NCBI GenBank assembly: GCA_025997935.1
Contig: BNVG01000104.1
Location: 1-6,989, forward strand
DNA: 6,989 bases
Direction: 5' to 3'
Origin: Synergistales bacterium
Lineage (GTDB): Bacteria; Synergistota; Synergistia; Synergistales; Aminobacteriaceae
The position numbers and the translations under genes were made by a program. The notes under the pieces are model-generated. The model ran no database searches, had not been told where the DNA came from, and saw only the letters and a program-made list of their open reading frames with translations. Each line of letters opens with the position of its first letter. The stretch's first letter is position 1. Positions 3,834 through 6,989 of this stretch are shown here, in pieces.

Positions 3834-6263
3834 AGGCGGCAAAATACGGTTCGTTTGATTTTCGCGGCTCTGTTTCTTTTGCTCTTGTGCGCGGTCGCTT
3901 CGTATGCCGACGTAAGGACGACGGCACCTGTCAGCGGCTACGTCGATAAGTTCAAGGCGTTTACCGATAGCGCTACGGGCATTACGGCTAAAGGGGGCGT
4001 TTTTTACAAGGCCGCCGTCCGTCTTTTTTGGCTCTTGGCGTTCATTCAGTTTGTGTGGTCGGGCATACAGCTCGCTTTGAGGGGAGAATGGAGTCTGTCC
4101 TCAATGTCGGGAGTCATCGTGCGCGAAATACTTTTTATCGGGTTTTTTTACTGGATCCTGACGCTCGGCGCGTCTGACTATAACGCCGCTACCGAGAGCA
4201 GAGGCCTTGTCAATATGATAACCGTGGGTCTCAAGGATATGGCCAAATCGGTGGGCATGTCTTACACCAGCATAAACCCGGAGGATTTTTTCATCAAATG
4301 CGTTCATATAATGTACTCTCTGACGGACGTGGCCTTCAAGTACGGGGTCTACAGCTCGGTGTGGGCCGTGGTGCCTTACGCGCTGACGGTTGTGGCTCTC
4401 TCGTTCGCGTCCGCCTTCGCCGTGCTTTATCTTTTGGAGTGGTTCCTCGTCGTTCCGGTGGGCGTTCTTTTGCTCGGCATGGGGGGGAGCGCGTGGACCA
4501 AGAAGTTTGCCACTAACTACATCAGGGTTTTGATTTCCGTCGGCTTCAAGCTGATGTGCCTTCAGGTGGTGCTGGGGGTAGCTTCTTCCACTATCGACGG
4601 TGTTCAGGAGATTTTCAACAATTACAGCGGATTGATAAACGACGGGTTCTTCCGGCACGCGTTCAACCTCGCCGGTTTTTCGGCCATCATACTACTCTCC
4701 GTCAAGACGGTTCCGCAATTCGCCGCCAACTTAGTCGCCGGGGCTTCTTTTGAGCGCGGAAACTGGATGGAGCCGGCGAGCTTCCCGGCCACGTCCTATC
4801 CGGGAGGAGGAAATTTCTCGACTCGCGGCGCGGAGTCATACGCCGCCGGAGCCGCGAGCGTGGCAAACGCCGTGAGTATCCCCGCCCCGATGGGGGTTTT
4901 CGGCTCGGCTGTCGGCGGAATGGGCGGCTACGTGCCGTCGTCACGCGACGCCGCCGGGGATTCGGGGAGCGAAGGTGAGAGAACCCGCTTTCAGGGCGTG
5001 GGGTTTGGAAATTACGCTCACGACGTGGTGTTCGACGAGAAAACCACGGGCGGCGGAGCCTCAGGGTCAGGAAGCGGAATATCGGGTTCCGTCGGCGGCG
5101 TCTCCGGCCATGCCGGCGGAGTATCCGGTTCAGCCGGTCTTCCGGGGGCTTTGGGCTCTTCGGGTCAATCGGGTTTCGGCGGAGCTTCAATGGCAGCCGG
5201 TCTTCCGGGGGCATTGGGTTCGTCCGGCGCGGGCGGGGCCGTCTCAGGCTCCGGCTTTGGCGCTTCGACGTTGCCGGGCGCGGCTGGGTCGGGATTGTCA
5301 GGCTCGTCCGGCGGCGATTCCGGTACCGGGCGACCACTTGCCGCCCCTAAGGATAGCGGGCAAGATGATATTCAGACTATTGCCGGTATGTCCTCCGCTC
5401 AGAGCGTGAGCGGGGCGGGTTTTGCTCCGGGCGCGTCGACTCTGTCTGGCGCATCGACTTCTTCTGGACTGATAGGTTCCGCGGATGCGGGCGCGGGCGG
5501 CGGTTCCGGCAGGACGGACGCCAAGGGCGCGGGCGTGGATATTCCCGGGGCCTTGGGTTCGGACGAAATTCAAACTATTGCCGGTATGTCCTCCGCTCAA
5601 GGCGTGAGCGGGGCGGGTTTGGGCGCGGCTGGTATACCGGGGGCTTTTGGTTCGTCCGGCGCGGGCGCTTCCTCCGGTTTGGGCGCGGCGGGCATCTCTA
5701 TTTCGGGCGGCCCCTCCGGCATGAACGTGGCCGGTATTTCCGGCGCGGGCAGCCCCTCCGGTTCAGGCGTTGCTGGCCCGTCTGGTTCAGGCGTGGCGGG
5801 GGGTATCCACGGGGCTTCGGGCACAGGTGGTGTTCCGGGAGCTTCGGGCGCAAGCGGCGCGTCAGGTTCTGGAGCGGCGGCGGGTATTCCCGGAGCTTTT
5901 GGTTCGGGCGGCGCAGGCGCGGCAGGTATTCCAGGTTCGTCCGGTTCGGGCGGTGGTTCAGGCTCCGTTTCTGGGACGGTGGGCGTTCAGGGTGTGGCCG
6001 GGGTAGCGGGGCAAGCTGACGTTTCGGGAACACAAAAACGCCCGGATATGCGCGCGGCTACCCGACTACCGGACGCAAGAGGCGCGCGACTACCCGACGC
6101 GCGGTCGGAAGACGGACTTCCCGACGCCAGGCCGGCGGACGGACTCCCGGACGCCCGTCCCGCAGACGGGGGACTTCCAGACGCCAGACCGGCGGACGGC
6201 CCTCCCCCAACGAGTTCGGATATGCGAAACGCCGTAAGAGATAGTCTTTCCGGCGGCATGTAA
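3831..6263 (+). CDS. trbL: TrbL-family (VirB6-like) conjugal transfer membrane protein with long Gly/Ser-rich C-terminal extension
   Basis: This is the polytopic inner-membrane component of the P-type mating channel, 810 residues from the ATG at 3831. A GTG at 3798 would add 11 residues. The ATG is chosen because it starts a clean signal peptide (MRRQNTVRLIFAALFLL, cleavage near ASYA), sits in TGATG with the upstream stop, and has a G-run six bases before it. The segment from residue 60, KAAVRLFWLLAFIQFVWSGI, then VREILFIGFFYWIL (98-111), is diagnostic of TrbL. Hydrophobic spans lie at about 62-83, 95-113, 180-202, 203-219, 231-252 and 276-293. From about 407 to 735 the protein is Gly/Ser/Ala-rich low complexity with internal repeats. 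Residues 746-786 carry five LPDAR units, and the end is DMRNAVRDSLSGGM. TrbL proteins are usually about 450-550 residues and often have a short Gly/Ala-rich tail, so this tail is exceptionally long. Gene order J-L-F supports the call. Confidence 0.9.
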   Translation: MRRQNTVRLIFAALFLLLLCAVASYADVRTTAPVSGYVDKFKAFTDSATGITAKGGVFYKAAVRLFWLLAFIQFVWSGIQLALRGEWSLSSMSGVIVREILFIGFFYWILTLGASDYNAATESRGLVNMITVGLKDMAKSVGMSYTSINPEDFFIKCVHIMYSLTDVAFKYGVYSSVWAVVPYALTVVALSFASAFAVLYLLEWFLVVPVGVLLLGMGGSAWTKKFATNYIRVLISVGFKLMCLQVVLGVASSTIDGVQEIFNNYSGLINDGFFRHAFNLAGFSAIILLSVKTVPQFAANLVAGASFERGNWMEPASFPATSYPGGGNFSTRGAESYAAGAASVANAVSIPAPMGVFGSAVGGMGGYVPSSRDAAGDSGSEGERTRFQGVGFGNYAHDVVFDEKTTGGGASGSGSGISGSVGGVSGHAGGVSGSAGLPGALGSSGQSGFGGASMAAGLPGALGSSGAGGAVSGSGFGASTLPGAAGSGLSGSSGGDSGTGRPLAAPKDSGQDDIQTIAGMSSAQSVSGAGFAPGASTLSGASTSSGLIGSADAGAGGGSGRTDAKGAGVDIPGALGSDEIQTIAGMSSAQGVSGAGLGAAGIPGAFGSSGAGASSGLGAAGISISGGPSGMNVAGISGAGSPSGSGVAGPSGSGVAGGIHGASGTGGVPGASGASGASGSGAAAGIPGAFGSGGAGAAGIPGSSGSGGGSGSVSGTVGVQGVAGVAGQADVSGTQKRPDMRAATRLPDARGARLPDARSEDGLPDARPADGLPDARPADGGLPDARPADGPPPTSSDMRNAVRDSLSGGM
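5130..5228 (+). repeat. Tandem AGLPGALGSSG repeat pair, 63-base period
   Basis: AGLPGALGSSG is encoded from 5133 and again from 5196, with the first six codons differing only at one wobble base. The spacing of 63 bases keeps the frame. It is probably a slippage or unequal-crossover duplication within the TrbL tail. Confidence 0.8.
5364..5423 (+). repeat. IQTIAGMSSAQ repeat, copy 1
   Basis: These 20 codons begin with two Asp codons and then IQTIAGMSSAQSVSGAGF. They match 5562-5621 at 54 of 60 bases. It is a non-glycine island inside the Gly-rich tail of TrbL. Confidence 0.85.
5562..5621 (+). repeat. IQTIAGMSSAQ repeat, copy 2
   Basis: This is the second copy, 198 bases (66 codons) after the first: Asp-Glu followed by IQTIAGMSSAQGVSGAGL. 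Four of the six differences from copy 1 are at wobble positions that keep the residue or change Asp to Glu. Confidence 0.85.
6063..6200 (+). repeat. Five LPDAR repeats at the C terminus of TrbL
   Basis: LPDAR is encoded at 6066-6080, 6090-6104, 6117-6131, 6144-6158 and 6174-6188, with steps of 24, 27, 27 and 30 bases. The last three units extend to GLPDARPADG. Codon choice differs between copies (Arg as AGA, CGG, AGG, CGT), so the array is not a fresh duplication and the peptide appears to be conserved. Confidence 0.9.
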
Positions 6264-6305
6264 GAGCCTGTCGGCAATGTTGTATCTATAGGAGGTAGTG
6301 CCAGT
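6264..6305 (+). promoter_or_regulatory. trbL-trbF spacer with strong ribosome binding site
   Basis: This 42-base gap is the only intergenic stretch in the window. It holds a perfect AGGAGG at 6290-6295 for trbF. No hairpin plus T-run is visible, so transcription probably continues. Confidence 0.8.
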
Positions 6306-6989
6306 ATGTCTTTTTTCAAGAAGAAAAACAAATCGGAGAAACCAGAAACCGCCGCGCCAGCTCAAATGCCCGAGGTCAAGGCGCACGCTTACGACAAGAT
6401 TTCACAGGCGGCTGACGAGCGCGCGCGTCAGGATATAGCCGAGAACAATATCTGGATGACAAGCAAGAAGCGGCACGTGGATATTTATCAGGAACTCGCT
6501 TCCTCAGTGGCTCAGTGGAGGCTCGCGTTTTTCACGACGGTGGTTCTGCTGACGCTGAGCGTGCTCGGAAACTTCCTGTTGGCTACGAGCGTCAAAATAC
6601 AGCCGTACGTCATACAGGTGGACGAGCACGGGTACGCCATTCCCATCAAGAGCATAGACGCGTCGGGCGTGGATCAGCGTTTTGTTTCCGCTCAGATAGG
6701 TCATTTCATAATAAACAGCAGAACGAGAGTCTTCGACCTCGCCACTCAGCTTATCTTCGCGGAAAACTCCTACAAGTCCGTTTCCGCCGAGAGCAACGCG
6801 TCGCGAACCCTTAATTCCTATTACCTCAGCTCGCCCCCGACAGGCGCGGCAAACCCGGTATCCGTGCAGATACTGTCGGTCATTCCGCTATCCGCATCCT
6901 CGTATCAGGCGAGCTGGATAGAGACGGTCATCGAGACGAACAAACAGACGGATTACGGGTATCTGGGCACTTTCAACATCGTGCTCTCG
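6306..6989 (+). CDS. trbF: TrbF (VirB8-family) conjugal transfer protein, 3' end missing
   Basis: TrbF is a bitopic inner-membrane protein whose periplasmic VirB8 fold helps assemble the channel core. 228 residues are visible and the frame runs off the right edge; the family is about 230-260 long, so little is missing. The N terminus is cytoplasmic and Lys-rich (MSFFKKKNKS). One membrane span lies at about 72-93, ending GNFLLA. The periplasmic part begins KIQPYVIQVDEHG, a hallmark of TrbF/VirB8 just after the membrane. NIWMTSKKRHVDIYQELASS before the span matches the usual TrbF pre-membrane region. The start is well supported by AGGAGG at 6290-6295, ten bases before the ATG. Unlike the upstream genes, it does not overlap its neighbour: 42 bases separate it from trbL, suggesting independent ribosome loading within the same transcript. 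Confidence 0.92.
   Translation, partial: MSFFKKKNKSEKPETAAPAQMPEVKAHAYDKISQAADERARQDIAENNIWMTSKKRHVDIYQELASSVAQWRLAFFTTVVLLTLSVLGNFLLATSVKIQPYVIQVDEHGYAIPIKSIDASGVDQRFVSAQIGHFIINSRTRVFDLATQLIFAENSYKSVSAESNASRTLNSYYLSSPPTGAANPVSVQILSVIPLSASSYQASWIETVIETNKQTDYGYLGTFNIVLS

Larger units (their letters stand above)
5049..6029 (+). repeat. Gly/Ser/Ala-rich low-complexity region inside trbL
   Basis: About 327 codons dominated by Gly, Ser and Ala form the C-terminal extension of TrbL. Imperfect Gly-X-X periodicity is visible in places, such as GLPGALGSSGQSG and GVPGASGASGASGSG. A (I/L)PGA(L/F)GS motif recurs at about 5139, 5202, 5541, 5634 and 5886. The frame stays open throughout, which argues that the region is translated and selected. 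Its topology (cytoplasm or periplasm) cannot be fixed from sequence alone. Confidence 0.85.

Noticed and set aside
4101..5337. Long open frames on the minus strand opposite trbL (about 185 and 211 codons)
   Set aside because: They are Arg/Pro/His-rich, as expected from reading GC-rich coding codons backwards, lack recognisable domains and lie opposite a clear TrbL.
4975..6006. Alternative + strand frames inside the trbL tail
   Set aside because: They are Arg/Ala/Gln-rich shadows of the repetitive codons. The TrbL frame continues from a diagnostic membrane domain and ends at a normal stop.
5049..6029. True collagen-like domain
   Set aside because: Gly-X-X triplets appear but lose register often and Pro is scarce; flexible Gly/Ser/Ala low complexity fits better.
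5049..6200. Direct repeats as a CRISPR array or an origin with iterons
   Set aside because: The repeats are short, uneven, in frame and explained by protein repeats. There are no uniform spacers and no AT-rich tract.
6264..6305. Terminator between trbL and trbF
   Set aside because: There is no stable inverted repeat followed by a T-run, and the spacer is mostly a ribosome binding site.
5597..6386. Minus-strand frames opposite the trbL tail and the start of trbF, with Pro/Glu or Ser/Gly repeats
   Set aside because: Their repeats mirror the Gly-rich and LPDAR codons of the + strand; no ribosome binding site or independent support was seen.

Overview
This window is an internal piece of a conjugative (mating-pair-formation) type IV secretion operon of the P type (Trb/VirB). 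It comes from a conjugative plasmid or an integrative conjugative element of a fairly GC-rich bacterium. Every supported gene is on the + strand, and the stretch is almost wholly coding. The exported TrbJ-type proteins, the multi-spanning TrbL and the TrbF imply a cell-envelope-spanning machine, most likely in a diderm. Nothing here names the host. Frequent ATA, AGG and AGA codons in GC-rich DNA are weakly compatible with groups such as Synergistota or some former Deltaproteobacteria, but this is only an impression.

Layout. Positions 1-3831 hold five tandem paralogues of the TrbJ/VirB5 family; the first is cut by the left edge. Each intact one has a signal peptide, a diverged middle with a few shared landmarks, and a conserved C-terminal block of about 62 residues ending in a Ser/Gly-rich tail and a final Tyr. 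Positions 3831-6263 encode TrbL (VirB6-like), the polytopic inner-membrane channel component. It carries an unusually long Gly/Ser/Ala-rich C-terminal extension followed by five LPDAR repeats. Positions 6306-6989 encode the start of TrbF (VirB8-like), cut by the right edge. The order J-L-F matches Ti-plasmid and Tn4371-type trb operons, so trbE is expected upstream and trbG/trbI downstream. There is no separate trbK between J and L.

The five junctions from the first trbJ to trbL share one design. The conserved Trp codon near the end of each gene supplies an overlapping ATG or GTG for the next gene, with a Shine-Dalgarno-like AGGCGGTGA (or variant) about 13 bases before it. The final Tyr-stop (TATTGA, or TACTGATG before trbL) supplies a second possible start. 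Every downstream gene is in the -1 phase relative to the one before. The whole block therefore looks translationally coupled and built by tandem duplication of a unit that includes its own junction.

The most notable feature is the retained, diversified array of at least five TrbJ/VirB5-like proteins where canonical systems have one. VirB5-family proteins act at or near the pilus tip or in pilus biogenesis, so a set of alternative or co-assembled tip/adhesin subunits is an attractive hypothesis, but it is unproven. No RNA genes, insertion sequences, CRISPR, promoters or terminators were seen.
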